Part shown: piece after piece, positions 46,437 to 57,937 of the stretch | How the letters are laid out: each line of letters opens with the position of its first letter | Position numbering within the stretch: the stretch's first letter is position 1 | Source of the DNA: Asterias amurensis | Taxonomy: Eukaryota; Echinodermata; Asteroidea; Forcipulatida; Asteriidae | Reading direction: 5' to 3' | Assembly: GCF_032118995.1 (NCBI RefSeq) | Contig: NC_092668.1 | Coordinates: 10,209,501-10,273,500 of the forward strand | DNA length: 64,000 bases | The notes under the pieces: generated by a model | Told to the model about the DNA's origin: nothing | Seen by the model: only the letters and a program-made list of their open reading frames with translations | Database searches by the model: none | Program-made: the position numbers and the translations under genes

Positions 46437-46479
46437 GCAAGTGATTATTTTTATCAGTATCTTATGGACTGAGATGTAC

Positions 46480-46720
46480 ATGTTCTCAAGCTCTGGTGTT
46501 TGATCAGCAGGATGTGGGTTCGAATCCCGGTTGTGACACTTGCTACGTAAAATTGGGGAGGTAGTGCTTTCTGCTCTACCGAACAGGCTTCGGCTTGATG
46601 ATACCCAAGCCTACATTTGTATGGGCTGTAAAAGGGGTAACCCTGTTTCAGCCCTTGGCAAAGGCCTCTGGAAAAAAATCTTTGTAGCCCACACCCTGAA
46701 AAGGCGTTCACAGAGATGCC
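46480..46720 (+). mobile_element. tRNA-derived SINE in cassette 1 only
   Basis: Contains box B gtgggttcgaatcccgg at about 46514-46530, followed by a body with gggaggtagtgctttctgct and cctgtttcagcccttggc. It interrupts sequence that is continuous in cassettes 2 and 3 (after atggattgagatgtacat), so it inserted after the duplications. Confidence 0.7.
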
Positions 46721-46898
46721 AAGTCCACAGGCCAGCTTTGCGTGAGATTTTTCAAAGCTTTTATCAATACAATGCTTAATTTTTAAGCGTTATCAATACT
46801 TTTTGTATTGATTTTTATAGGCATATGGTATTTTCTCATTTTTCACTGACTTAAGGGCCGATGCTGTTAATGCCTGCTATTCTTGTCTTCTTTTGTAG

Positions 46899-47048
46899 AG
46901 GGCTTCAAGAACAAATGTGAAGAAATGGGTCCCTGCAAAGATCCTCCAAAAGGTGGTCTTCCTGCTAACTCTCTCTGTCGATGGATTGTCCAACCAGAAG
47001 AATGCTGCCCTCGGGATTATGGTCCTAATGGTTTTGTGTGTGAAGAGC
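46899..47048 (+). CDS. Cassette 1 6-Cys exon (D)
   Basis: Fifty codons, acceptor ttttgtag, donor C|GTAAGT, phase 1. Six cysteines: NKCEEMGPC, SLCRWIVQPEECCP, VCEE. It has the same framework as the C exons (CRWIV, CC, VCEE) with a longer first loop. Confidence 0.87.
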
Positions 47049-47202
47049 GTAAGTCTTGCCCATTCACATCAACCAAGATTGTTGGTATCTTAAAGCTACG
47101 CAGAGACAGTGGGATAGTCTCAGAACAAATACCTTTAACAAATAAATGTTTAAATTGATGACAATTGTAAAGAGTCATAACTTGTTTGCATTCTCTGTAC
47201 AG

Positions 47203-47391
47203 CAATATCAGCTTGCGGTGATGGGGTCAATACAGTGCAACTAGATTGTCCAGATAACTTGTGCCAGAGAGCAACATGTGAGAACCACCCTGGTGCTAAA
47301 TGTAAGATCAGTCACTGTGGAAAATGCCACACTGTCTTCTACGACAACGATGGTAACAAGGTGGACTGTGGAAACAACCCTGTGGAAAGTG
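47203..47391 (+). CDS. Cassette 1 8-Cys exon (A2)
   Basis: Sixty-three codons, acceptor ctgtacag, donor G|GTAAGA, phase 1. Eight cysteines: SAC, DCPDNLC, ATC, AKC, ISHCGKC, DC. A-type module with YDNDGNKVDC before the last cysteine. The first part reads GVNTVQLD as in cassette 3. Confidence 0.9.
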
Positions 47392-48007
47392 GTAAGACAC
47401 AAGGGTGGTAACATGCACTTTAGAGCACAAAAATTGAGTTACATGTATACGTTATTAAGTCAGAGTTTTAACCATAGCACTCAAAAAGTCAACATTTGTA
47501 TACATGTACTACATGTAGTAACCAGTCCCAAGATAAGACATGTCCTAATCTCTTTGTGAAATCGACCCCTAGTCTGTTAAATTATTTATTAGGTGGCTCT
47601 TTGAAATTTTGGTGTTTCAACTATGTTGCATACAGCTTTGTGAAAAGCATTTCAAAAAGACAACATTGACTCATAGTTTTAATTTATTAATTTTAGTTTT
47701 ATTTGTTGTTTAAAACAATGCAGTTGTTTCAACCAAATTGTAACAGAAACTTGGGTAGGCCATTAGGTAGGCTCAAATACAAGACTTCATAAAAGTAAAA
47801 ACATTTTTTTTTAGGAAGGGGCATTTGTTTTTAAAAAGATTTCTAGAGTTAAATTAAACTTAAAATCAGAAGTGATTAATCTGACTGTGTATGAACTGGG
47901 TCAGTGAAATTGACCTCGGGGTCATATCTTTCAGGTCACTTTACTCTGAAGACCAGAACTACATGGTTTCAAAATAACTTGATTCTGATCTTAATATTTC
48001 TTTTCAG

Positions 48008-48211
48008 ATACATACTGCCCACGAAATGAATGGGGGCGTTGTTCAGAACCTGCGTGTCCCCTCCCCATACTACCTCTGCCTGGGTTGATATTGATATGTC
48101 CCAGGTGCTTCTTGGACTGGTGTGATCCTTGCAAGGCATATAACTTTGATGCAGAGTTTAAACTAATGGATTGTGACAAAGAATCTTGCAAATGTACAAT
48201 GTTAATTGAAG
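48008..48211 (+). CDS. Cassette 1 10-Cys exon (B2)
   Basis: Sixty-eight codons, acceptor tcttttcag, donor G|GTAAAG, phase 1. Ten cysteines: YCPRNEWGRC, ACPLPILPLP, ICPRC, WCDPC, MDC, SCKC. It is a B-type module with two extra cysteines near its end and a hydrophobic proline-rich loop. About 600 bp of intron upstream has no other exon. Confidence 0.85.
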
Positions 48212-49065
48212 GTAAAGCTTTAAAATGAGGTTCAACATGATTAATACAGAAAATACCCGCTTGTCTTGTTCTCATAAATAAGTTCAGTCGCAACAGTTAC
48301 AGTGAGTGAAAGGGAGCATGAGCAGACAAAGTTTACAATGGTTTTGGAAAGAAGAGGTGTGCATCTTTCCAATAGAAGTAAAATAAAACAAGGGTGCTCT
48401 TAATTATGCATTGTCTTCAAGGTGGAATGAAAAGATCTGGAATGCCAAACACCTGGGTACCTTATTGTTGTGTACAAAAAAGTGTTTTGAGTTTAAAGAT
48501 AAAGCTGCAGAACCCAAAGCCAAGGAATTTCATGCTATTGTGGCATAAATGCTAAGATTTAGCTAGAAACAAGTCCCAGTTGTCAAAACGTTTGCTTTAA
48601 TGACAAAGTAGAAAAATAGACTGAAAATAAGGTGGGGCACATAATCCTCTTTTGAATACCAATCCCATCCATAGAGTAGCCAAATCAAACTCGGCCAAGC
48701 ATTTGTGGGTCAGACCGAAAATAAAAAACAATTAGAGGTGTTATTAAGGTAATAAAAAAATGAAGAAAAATGCATCAACATTATGCACAAAAACTAATCC
48801 CTTGCACTAGCTTTTCAAATTTGTGGCAAAAGAAAGGTGTTTAGGAACTGTACAAACACAACACTTGAGCTAAGACATCAAATGAAATTTTGGAAGAAAA
48901 CAAATTCATGTCTCTTTTGAATACAACAAATTTCTTCGAGGCCAAGTCCTTTTTGCTTTTCTTCTCACAATAACTGCTTGAACTGCTTTCATCATTATTG
49001 ATAAACATCTTTGCCTCCTTGATTTCCAAGTCATTCTGATATTCTAAATATTGCATATTTTGCAG

Positions 49066-49161
49066 GTACTGAACAACCAGTTGATATTGAACAACCAGTG
49101 GTTAGTGAACAAGAAGATAGTGAACCACCAATAGTTATGGAACATTCAGTAGGTAAACCAA
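49066..49161 (+). CDS. Gene B acidic linker exon 3
   Basis: Thirty-two codons, acceptor ttttgcag, donor A|GTGAGT, phase 1: GTEQPVDIEQPVVSEQED, SEPPIVMEHSVGKP. Near-identical to 54379 and 63848. Confidence 0.77.
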
Positions 49162-49637
49162 GTGAGTAGAAATCAAAGATGCAAGAAAGTCAGTGTTAAC
49201 GACATCATGTTTATACAACAGCATCTTTCTCATAGTCTAAATGACAACATAACACACCTAAACCCAGTGTATTAGTGAAATATTAGCCTTAAGTTGGAAA
49301 CATTAGTTGGGGCACACAATCCCCTTGGGGACATCAAACTCATCCTAAAATTAGGAAAACCAAACTCGGTCAAGCATTGGTGGGTCAGATCTAATAAAAA
49401 CTAATCGATAAGAAAAGTGTTATTGAGTTTTTTTGTTTTTTTTATTGTAGAAAATAACATTAATATTCTCATAAAAAACATACCCCTTGCACTAGCTTTG
49501 TAAACTTGTGGCAAAAGAATAGTGTTTGGAACTGTAAAACACAAAACTAAACATGAGCTAAACGATAACTGATTGTACTGCTTTTGTCATTATTATTATT
49601 AATAAAACATCTTTTCCTCCTTGATTTCTAATGGTAG

Positions 49638-49730
49638 GTATTGAACAACCAGTTGATACTGAACAACTAGTGGATGAACAAGCAGGTGTTGAACCACCGT
49701 TAGTTATCGAACATACAGTAGCTGAACAAA
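49638..49730 (+). CDS. Gene B acidic linker exon 4
   Basis: Thirty-one codons, phase 1, same protein as the exon at 43474; the flanking introns are also nearly the same. Joins in frame to the cassette 2 C exon. Confidence 0.77.
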
Positions 49731-50241
49731 GTGAGTAACAATAACAAAGATAAGAGAAACTTAAAGTTAATGGCCTTTGTGTTGTTACCTCGGCAGAGTC
49801 TTTCTCCTCATAGTAGTGAAATATATTTGCTTTAAGTTGGAAAAATCCAGAAGTTGCAAAACTTTTGTTCTGAGACTTAACTTAATTGACACCAGGGAAA
49901 TAATCTCTTCCCGTAGGCCAAAACTATTGTGTTATGGGCCAAGGGCAAAAATTTGAAAGAACATTAGTTGGGCAGACCATTTAAACGCCTTGGGACACAC
50001 CAAACCCGACTCTTTTGGATTGTTTTGAAGCACCAAAAAGCAAAGTTCTGAAGTTATTTTTTTTTAACAAATTTAAAACTCATGAAATTTGGCAACCTGC
50101 TTTTCTTTTCAGGATAAATGATTGTACCGCATGCTTTCATCATTATTTTTGAATGTAGAATTTAAGCCGACTTAAATTGTCAATTGTCCAAGTAATTGTG
50201 TTATTTTAACCTTTTCCTATATTATCCCTCTACCATGTTAG

Positions 50242-50364
50242 ACTGTGCAGCTGTGAAGTGCATATCGCCAAGACGCACGTTACCCCCTCTGTGCCGATGG
50301 ATTGTTTTACCAGGGGAATGTTGTGCTAAGAATTTTGGACCTGATGGTATAGTGTGTGAAGAAC
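50242..50364 (+). CDS. Cassette 2 6-Cys exon (C)
   Basis: Forty-one codons, acceptor ccatgttag, donor C|GTAAGT, phase 1: DCAAVKC, LPPLCRWIVLPGECC, VCEE. Its first loop differs from cassette 1 (ISPRRTLPP against ISPLLALPP). Confidence 0.8.
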
Positions 50365-50397
50365 GTAAGTTTTCGTCATACTCTTGTGTGAATTTCT

Positions 50398-50625
50398 TTT
50401 TTCTCCCCTTACATAAGGCTTTTGTTAGAACACAAGGTTGATGATTGTCATAAATAAAAAGTTGGACAGAGTCTCTCTGCTATACAACCGAATGGTAACT
50501 TGCCATACGTATTAAAAAAGGAGATGGGCCTCAAGTTCTTTAAAAGTTAGAAAGTTTATCCCGTTTTGGGCAATAAAGTAAAAACAATTGCACTAGAACC
50601 AATATAATAATAATATTAATAAAAC
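50398..50625 (+). mobile_element. L1/Tx1-like 3' fragment, cassette 2 copy
   Basis: Same decayed LINE end as 44388-44620, at the same distance from the donor: acataaggcttttgttagaa, gggcctcaagttctttaa, tttatcccgttttgggcaat. Confidence 0.75.
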
Positions 50626-50951
50626 GACTAGCAGTTGCTTCCAAAATAGCGCTCAGGTTCGTCATGCATTCATGGTCATGTCCGTCTTGCAGTGATGCTC
50701 ATGGCGCTACAACATTGAAACCTTTTAACAGTTGTGACAAAGTGTGAAAGATTTAACCTTGCTCCACCTAAGGGGCAGCCTATCAATGATGTGGGATTCA
50801 ATACCAAGGTCTAATTGCTCAACTGTTATATTTCAGTAAGAAGGGACGAAGCATCTGTTCACCCAATATAAACCACATAAGAACTTGTAAATGCCATTAA
50901 TGTTTTTATGTTTTACTTTTGTTACTATTTTTTGTTTGTGGTATTTTCCAG

Positions 50952-51134
50952 CTCTTTCTGATTGCCCTATCGCTGTGAGTGTCCCAGAATCCTGTCCTGA
51001 TGATCTGTGTTTGAAGGCAACTTGCGAGAGTCACCCTGAAGCTAAATGCATCATCAGTCGTTGTGGAGGATGCTTTACTAAGTTCTTTGATGATAGTGGC
51101 ACAGTTATTGAGGAATGCAGCAAGGATTTTGCCA
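50952..51134 (+). CDS. Cassette 2 8-Cys exon (A)
   Basis: Sixty-one codons, acceptor tattttccag, donor A|GTAAGT, phase 1. Eight cysteines as in cassette 1; ends DDSGTVIEECSKDFA, identical to cassette 3. Confidence 0.9.
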
Positions 51135-51703
51135 GTAAGTTTCTGTTGAAGCAATCTAGACACTAAAAAAAAATTTAAAAGCAATTCAAATGTTTTGGTG
51201 TTTGTATGTTTCTCTCAGTACGTCTGCTTAAGATACAGTATTTTGGTTTAACAAAAATGAAATGACTGCACTGGTGAAAATACATAAATATAGAGGTAGA
51301 GATGACTTTAGACCATAGTAATAGAGCTTGGGTCCTTTTAGGTACCAGTGAAACTCAGTTCTTAGACCAATTATGGACAAACTTTTGTCCATTTTATGAC
51401 TTGTTTTTACATACTATATGGTGTAGCAGTCTGAAGATACTTATAAATGATAGTTTATTTCAAATACCACACCAAATAAACGGACCAGTAAAAAGCTAAA
51501 AAATAAAGCTAATAAAATAGAAAAGGCTCCTTTACTTGCAGGTCACACGGTGTAGTCAAGCAATCAGTGGCCTTTCTTTAAATTGATTTAATTTCTGTAT
51601 TTTCCCACTGTTTATGTGTGTTAAGTAGTCTTTGTTATTTCTTAGTATGTGGTGCAATTGAACTAGTCCTGGTTCTCAACGTGTTTTGATGATTTGATTA
51701 CAG

Positions 51704-51889
51704 ATAAAACCACGATGTGTCCACCACCACCAGATACCATGTATTGTATTTCACCTCCTTGTGCATACGGGCAACACTGTAAAGCTTATCCAGACGCTAT
51801 TTGTCATTCCACTTACTGTAGTTATGAATGTGGTCTTCCTGAGATATTCCATGATAAATACAACAACGAGATCAAGGATTGCTCTATTG
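51704..51889 (+). CDS. Cassette 2 8-Cys exon (B) with GC donor
   Basis: Sixty-two codons, phase 1: MCPPPPDTMYC, PPCAYGQHC, AIC, TYCSYEC, KDC. The donor is G|GCAAGT at 51890; using it avoids the TGA six bases further on. Same as cassette 3 except one residue (MYC against MSC). Confidence 0.85.
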
Positions 51890-52236
51890 GCAAGTGATGA
51901 TTTGTATCAGTATCTTATGGATTGAGATGTACATATTCCACAGTTGTTTATAAGCTTTAAGTGCGTACAAAAACTAATGACATTTTCAGAGTATGTTTTC
52001 AGTTTTGTGTCTGCAACAAATCATAAACAATTTCAGGTAAACGTAGACAAAAACAGTTAAATTTCACAACTGAGGTACATCACAAACTTCTTGATTCTTT
52101 TCATGCTTTTCTTACCAAAAGGTGATAAGTTTTTTAAAAATTGCTTTATTGAGTTTTATTGCCATAGTCTTTTCTCATTTTTCACTGACTTCCGGGCACT
52201 GATGTAAATGTCTTTCATTCTTGTCTTCTTTTGTAG

Positions 52237-52386
52237 AGGGCTTCAAGAACAAATGTGAAGAAATGGGTCCCTGCGAAGATCCCCCAGAAGGCGTTCTTCC
52301 TGCTAACTCTCTCTGCCGATGGATTGTCCAACCAGAAGAATGCTGCCCTCGGGATTATGGTCCTAATGGTTTTGTGTGTGAAGAGC
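52237..52386 (+). CDS. Cassette 2 6-Cys exon (D)
   Basis: Fifty codons, phase 1, acceptor ttttgtag, donor C|GTAAGT: NKCEEMGPC, SLCRWIVQPEECCP, VCEE. It has EDPPEGVLP where cassette 1 has KDPPKGGLP. Confidence 0.87.
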
Positions 52387-52540
52387 GTAAGTCTTGCCTA
52401 TTCACATCAACCAAGATTGTTGGTATCTTAAAGCTACGCAGAGACAGTGGGATAGTCTCAGAACAAATACCTTTAACAAATAAATATTTAAATTGATGGC
52501 AATTGTAAAGAGTCATAACTTGTTTGCATTCTCTGTACAG

Positions 52541-52729
52541 CAATATCAGCTTGCGGTGATGGAGTCATTTCAGTGCAACTAGATTGTCCAGATAACTTGT
52601 GCCAGAGAGCAACATGTGAGAACCACCCTGGTGCTAAATGTAAGATCAGTCACTGTGGAAAATGCCACACTGTCTTCTACGACAACGATGGTAACAAGGT
52701 GGACTGTGGAAACAACCCTGTGGAAAGTG
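52541..52729 (+). CDS. Cassette 2 8-Cys exon (A2)
   Basis: Sixty-three codons, phase 1. Same as cassette 1 except GVISVQLD in place of GVNTVQLD. Confidence 0.9.
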
Positions 52730-53314
52730 GTAAGACACAAGGGTGGTAACATGCACTTTAGAGCACAAAAATTGAGTTACATGTATACATTATTAAGTCA
52801 GAGTTTTAACCATAGCACTCGAAAAGTCAACATTTGTATACATGTACTACATGTAGTAACTCATCCCAAGATAAGATGTGTCCTAATCTCTTTGTGAAAT
52901 CGACCCCTAGTCTGTTAAATTATTTATTAGGTGGCTCTTTGAAATTTTGGTGTTTCAACTATGCTGCATACAGCTTTGTAATAAGCATTTCAAAAAGACA
53001 ACATTGACGCATAGTTTTAATTTATTAATTTTAGTTTTATTTGTTGTTTAAAACAATGCAGTTGTTTCAACCAAATTGTAACAGAAAATTTGGGTAGGCC
53101 ATAGGTAAGCTCAAATACAAGACTTCATGAAAGTAAAAAAAAATTTTTAGGAAGGGGCATTTGTTTATAAAAAGATATCTAGAGTTAAATTAAACTTAAA
53201 TCAGAAGTGATTAATCAAAAAGAAAACTGACTGTGTATGAACAGGGTCAGTAAAATTGACCTCGGGGTCATGGTTTCAAAATAACTTGATTCTGATCTTA
53301 ATATTTCTTTTCAG

Positions 53315-53518
53315 ATACATACTGCCCACGAAACGTTTGGGGGCAATGTGCAGAACCTGCGTGTCCCCTCCCCATACCACCACTGCCTGGGTTGATATTG
53401 ATATGTCCCAGGTGCTTCTGGGACTGGTGTGATTCTTGCAAGGCATATAACTTTGATGCAGAGTTTAAACTAATGGATTGTGACAAAGAATCTTGCAAAT
53501 GTACAATGTTAATTGAAG
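53315..53518 (+). CDS. Cassette 2 10-Cys exon (B2)
   Basis: Sixty-eight codons, phase 1, ten cysteines: YCPRNVWGQC, ACPLPIPPLP, ICPRC, WCDSC, MDC, SCKC. It differs from cassettes 1 and 3 at several positions (NVWGQCAE, FWDWC). Confidence 0.85.
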
Positions 53519-54378
53519 GTAAAGCTTTAAAATGAGGATCAACATGATTAATACAGAAAATACCCGCTCGTCTTGTTCTCATAAATAAGTTCAGTCTCAA
53601 CAGTTACAGTGAGTGAAAGGGAGCACGAGCAGACAAAATTTACAATGGTTTTGGAAAGAAGAGGTGTGCATCTTTCCAATAGCAGTAAAATAAAACAAGG
53701 TTGCTCTTAGCTATGCATTTTCTTCAAGGTGGAATGAAAAGATCTGGAATGCCAAAAACCTGGGGTACCTTATTGTTGTGTAAAAAAAAGTGTTTTGATT
53801 TTAAAGACTAAGCTGCAGAACCCAAAGCCAAGGAATTTCATGCTATTGTGGCATAAATGCCAAGATTTAGCTAGAAACAAGTCCCAGTTGTAAATACTTT
53901 TGCTTTAATGGCAAAGCGGAAAAATAGATTGAAAAGAAGGTGGGGCACATAATCCTCTTTTGAACACAAATCCCATCCATAGAGTAGGCAGATCAAACTC
54001 GGCCAAGCATTTGTGGGTCAGACCTAACAAAAAACAATTAATTAGTGGTGTTATTGAGGATTAAAATAAATTGAAGAAAAATGCATCAACATATGCACAA
54101 AAACTAATCCTCTGCACTAGCTTTTCAAATTTGTGGCAAAAGAAAGGTGTTTAGGAACTGTACAAACACAACACTTGAGCTTAGACATCAAATGAAAGTT
54201 TGGAAGAAAACATATTCATGTCTCTTTTGAATATAAACAAAAGTCTTTGAAGTCCTTTTTGTCTTTGCTTTTCTTCTCGCAATAACTGCTTGAACTACTT
54301 TCATCATTACTGATAAAACATCTTTGCCTCCTTGATTTCCAAGTCATTCTGATGTTCTAAATATTGCATATTTTGCAG

Positions 54379-54474
54379 GTACTGAACAACCAGTTGATAT
54401 TGAACAACCAGTGGTTAGTGAACAAGAAGATAGTGAACCACCAATAGTTATGGAACATTCAGTAGGTAAACCAA
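54379..54474 (+). CDS. Gene B acidic linker exon 5
   Basis: Thirty-two codons, phase 1, identical in protein to the exon at 49066. Confidence 0.77.
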
Positions 54475-54967
54475 GTGAGTAGAAATCAAAGATGCAAGAA
54501 AGTCAGTGTTAACGACATCATGTTTATACAACAGCATCTTTCTCATTGTGGGGCACACAATCCAGTAGGGCACACCAAACTCATCCAAAAAGTAGGAAAA
54601 CCAAACTCCGTCAAGCACTGGTGAATCAGATGTAATAAAAACCGACCGATTAGAGAAGTGTTATAAACTTGTGGCAAAAGAATAGTGTTTGGAACTGTTA
54701 AACACAAAACTAAACATGAGCTAAACGAAGACATCAAATGAAATTATGGAAGAACTTACAACAACTCAAACCCTCTTCGGGATATGAGTAAAGTCTTCAA
54801 AGCCAAGTTATTTTTTCCGAAAAGCATCTTTTCATCCTTTTTGTCAACCCTCTTTGCATTTCTTCTCATGATAACTGCCTGTACTGCTTTTATCATTGGT
54901 AGTAAAACATCTTTGCCTCCTTGATTTCTAAGTCGTTCTGATATTCTAAATATGTCAGATATGGGAG

Positions 54968-54993
54968 GTACTGAAAAACCAGTTCATACTGAA
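54968..54993 (+). pseudogene. Truncated acidic linker exon
   Basis: After an atgggag acceptor the frame reads GTEKPVHTE and then runs straight into ccttggggacaccaaac, which is intron sequence found downstream of other linker exons. The 3' part and donor have been deleted, so the exon is broken. Confidence 0.75.
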
Positions 54994-55379
54994 CCTTGGG
55001 GACACCAAACTTATCCAAACATTATGAAAACCAGCTCGTTTAAGCATTGGTTGGTCAGATTTAATAAAAACCAATCAATTACAGAAGTGTTATTAAGGTT
55101 TTTAACAATTCTTGAAGAAAAATACATCATCTCACAAAAACATACCCCTTACACTAGCTTTGCGAACTTGTTGCAAAACAATAGTGTTTGGAACTGTTAA
55201 ACGCAATACTAAACATAAATGAAACTATGGAAGAACTAACAACATATTAAACACTCTTTGGAATATGAGTAAAGTCTTCAAAGCCAAGTTATTTATTTTC
55301 CGAATTGGCACATTCTTTTTGTCAACCCTGTTTGCTCCTCCTCCCATGATAACTGTTTGTACTGCTTTTATCAATTATT

Positions 55380-56752
55380 AACAAAACATCCTTGCCTCCT
55401 TGATTTCTAAGTCGTTCTGATATTCTAAATATGACAGATATGGGAGGTATTGAACATCAAGTTGATACTGAACAACTAGTGGATAGTGAACATGAAGATA
55501 GTGAACAACCGTTAGTTATTGAACATTCAGTAGGTGAACAAAGTGAGTAGATTTCAAAGATGCAAGAAAATCTCAGTTGTTACCTCCGCAGAGTCTCCTT
55601 TCGCAATGTAACACACCAATACAAGTGTATTAGTGCAATGATAAGCATGAAGTTGGAAAAACCAAGATTTTAAAAAGGAGCATATTGCAGAAACTTTTTT
55701 CTCAGACTAAAATGACAAAAAAAGGCTTGGAAGTTTATTCTGTTTTTTGTTACATTGTCACAGCTTGTGTTTTTGTGTGAGTCAGCATGAAACAATATTT
55801 CCTGGTGCCAACAACAATCGTGTTATGGGCCAAGGGCAAACAGTAGAAAGAACATTAATTGGGCAGACCATTTAAACCCCTTGGACACACCAAACCCAAC
55901 CCAAGAGTGGGCTAACAAAACTCATTCAAGATTTTTTGGACCAGAAAAAAAGAAGAAGAAAAAACACACAATAATATTAGACATTTTCGTGTTATAGATG
56001 ATTAAAAACAAAATGTAGAAAAGTGCAACACAATGCTTATAAGAAAGAAAAATAACACTATTTTTGTTTGCAAATGAATTCCAAACAAGTAATGTTCAAG
56101 GCAACTGTTAAGCCATGAGCTAAACCAACAAATCAATGAAAATGTTGAAGAACAGAATTTTCAACTCTCTTTTGGATAGCTTTTAAGTTTTCAAAGCCAA
56201 GTTCTGAAGTTACATTTTTCAACAAAATGAAGATTCATTCAATTTGGCAACCTCCTTTTCTTTTCACGGTTAATATTTCTCCTGCTTTCATCATTTACTA
56301 CTATTTATTTATTTTTGATATTCAAAAGAATTGAAACCGACTGACAGCATTTCCTCCATTGATTGTCCAAGTCATAAATTGGATTGAAAGAGTTTAGGTT
56401 CGCAGTGTTTTAGTACACTTTTGTTAATCCTGGCCCGCAGCTTGAACTGGGAATTGTCTCTATTCCTAATTCCCTGCTGTTCCCTCTCTAACCCCATTAC
56501 CTGTTCTTACCCTCATCTCTCATTGTTATGTTCCTTGCTTGTTGCATGCTTATTGTATCCAAACCTTGCCATCAGTAATCTTCATTCAGGACCAGTACTT
56601 AGTTGCTGTTAGCCTGTATGCCTACAGGTAGTTAATTTGTTTATTGTTTTCCTGTAGATAAACTTTTGTTTGCAAATATTGTACTTTGTGAAGTGGCCCA
56701 TTAAATATCAATAATTATAATCAAAATTATAAATATTTCCTAGATCCATCTT
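55380..56752 (+). repeat. Segment paralogous to 58560-59902, ending where its C exon should be
   Basis: Starts around the linker exon at 55447 and runs through gcaacacaatgctta, ttcactcaatttggcaacc-like and gcttgaactgggaattgtc blocks to cctagatccatcttc at 56740-56752. The paralogue continues into a 6-Cys exon at that point; here a 74-bp satellite begins instead. No other gene is seen in 55543-56752. Confidence 0.85.
55447..55542 (+). CDS. Gene B acidic linker exon 6
   Basis: Thirty-two codons, acceptor atgggag, donor A|GTGAGT, phase 1: GIEHQVDTEQLVDSEHED, SEQPLVIEHSVGEQ. The next usable exon is the VWC at 57722. Confidence 0.75.
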
Positions 56753-57652
56753 CAGTGTGTTTTACAAGATGACAGTTCTAATACTTTTGTATAACGTTGA
56801 TAGCCCCTGAGTGTCCAGCTTGAAATCAGTGTGTATTACAAGATGAAAGTTCTAATACTTTTGTATAACGTTGATAGCCCCTGAGTGTCCAACTTGAAAT
56901 CAGTGTGTATTACAAGATGACAGTTCTAATACTTCTGTATAACGTTGATAGCCCCTGAGTGTCCAACTTGAAATCAGTGTGTATTACAAGATGACAGTTC
57001 TAATACTTTTGTATAACGTTGATAGCCCCTGAGTGTCCAACTTGAAATCAGTGTGTATTACAAGATGACAGTTCTAATACTTCTGTATAACGTTGATAGC
57101 CCCTGAGTGTCCAACTTGAAATCAGTGTGTATTACAAGATGACAGTTCTAATACTTTTGTATAACGTTGATAGCCCCTGAGTGTCCAACTTGAAATCAGT
57201 GTGTATTACAAGATGACAGCTCTAATACTTCTGTATAACGTTGATAGCCCCTGAGTGTCCAACTTGAAATCAGTGTGTATTACAAGATAACAGTTCTAAT
57301 ACTTTTGTATAACGTTGTCAGCCCCTGAGTGTCCAACTTGAAATCAGTGTGTATTACAAGATAACAGTTCTAATACTTTTGTATAACGTTGTCAGCCCCT
57401 GAGTGTCCAACTTGAAATCAGTGTGTATTACAAGATGACAGTTCTAATACTTCTGTATAACGTTGATAGCCCCTGAGTGTCCAACTTGAAATCAGTGTGT
57501 ATTACAAGATGACAGTTCTAATACTTTTGTATAACGTTGATAGCCCCTGAGTGTCCAACTTGAAATCAGTGTGTATTACAAGATGACAGTTCTAATACTT
57601 TTGCATGATGTTGATAGCCCCTGAGTGTCCAACATGAAATCAGTGTGTACAT
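56753..57652 (+). repeat. 74-bp tandem satellite, 12 copies
   Basis: Units start cagtgtgtattacaagatg and contain gttctaatacttttgtataa and gatagcccctgagtgtcc. Twelve full copies run from 56753 to 57640 plus a partial one. Alternating ctttt/cttct variants in the middle suggest amplification in pairs. The array starts immediately after a splice acceptor and the first ten bases of a would-be C exon. Confidence 0.95.
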
Positions 57653-57721
57653 GTGTCGGAATAATTAAAACAAAGTTAAAATAAATTAAAATAAAGACTA
57701 CTTTATTTTTCCTTCTCCTAG

Positions 57722-57937
57722 GGGAAAATCACTGCGTCGACAACGAGGGAAATATTGTACATGCTGACGGAGAGAAATGGAAAGAGGGAAAATGCGGGCC
57801 GGACTGTCAGTGTAGCAATGGTGTTCTTTCTTGCCAATCGGTGGGATGTGCAACCTTTGGCGTACCGGAGGGTGTAATATGTAAAGTACGACCAGGAACG
57901 GAAGAAGACTGTTGCCCAGAATTTGATTGCAAAGCGG
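57722..57937 (+). CDS. Gene B VWC exon 5
   Basis: Seventy-two codons, acceptor cttctcctag, donor G|GTAAGC, phase 1. Complete ten-cysteine VWC: NHCVDNEGNIVHADGEKW, KCGPDCQC, SC, GC, ICKVRPGTEEDCCPEFDC. Starts 70 bp after the satellite. Closest to 32320 and the inverted 41461 exon. Confidence 0.92.

Larger units (their letters stand above)
44160..49730 (+). repeat. Cassette 1 (six Cys-rich exons plus two linker exons)
   Basis: Order: 6-Cys (C), 8-Cys (A), 8-Cys (B), 6-Cys (D), 8-Cys (A2), 10-Cys (B2), linker, linker. Introns as well as exons match cassettes 2 (50160-54475) and 3 (59880-63943), so whole genomic segments were duplicated. Cassette 1 alone contains a T2 MITE, a small palindrome and a SINE between its A and D exons (45662-46720); these came after duplication. 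The 48212-49065 intron holds no other feature. Confidence 0.9.
50160..54475 (+). repeat. Cassette 2
   Basis: Same exon order as cassette 1 with matching introns but without the MITE and SINE insertions at 45.6-46.7 kb. Introns of 300-850 bp here (50365-50951, 51135-51703, 51890-52236, 52730-53314, 53519-54378) hold no other feature apart from the L1/Tx1-like fragment at about 50398-50625. Confidence 0.9.
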
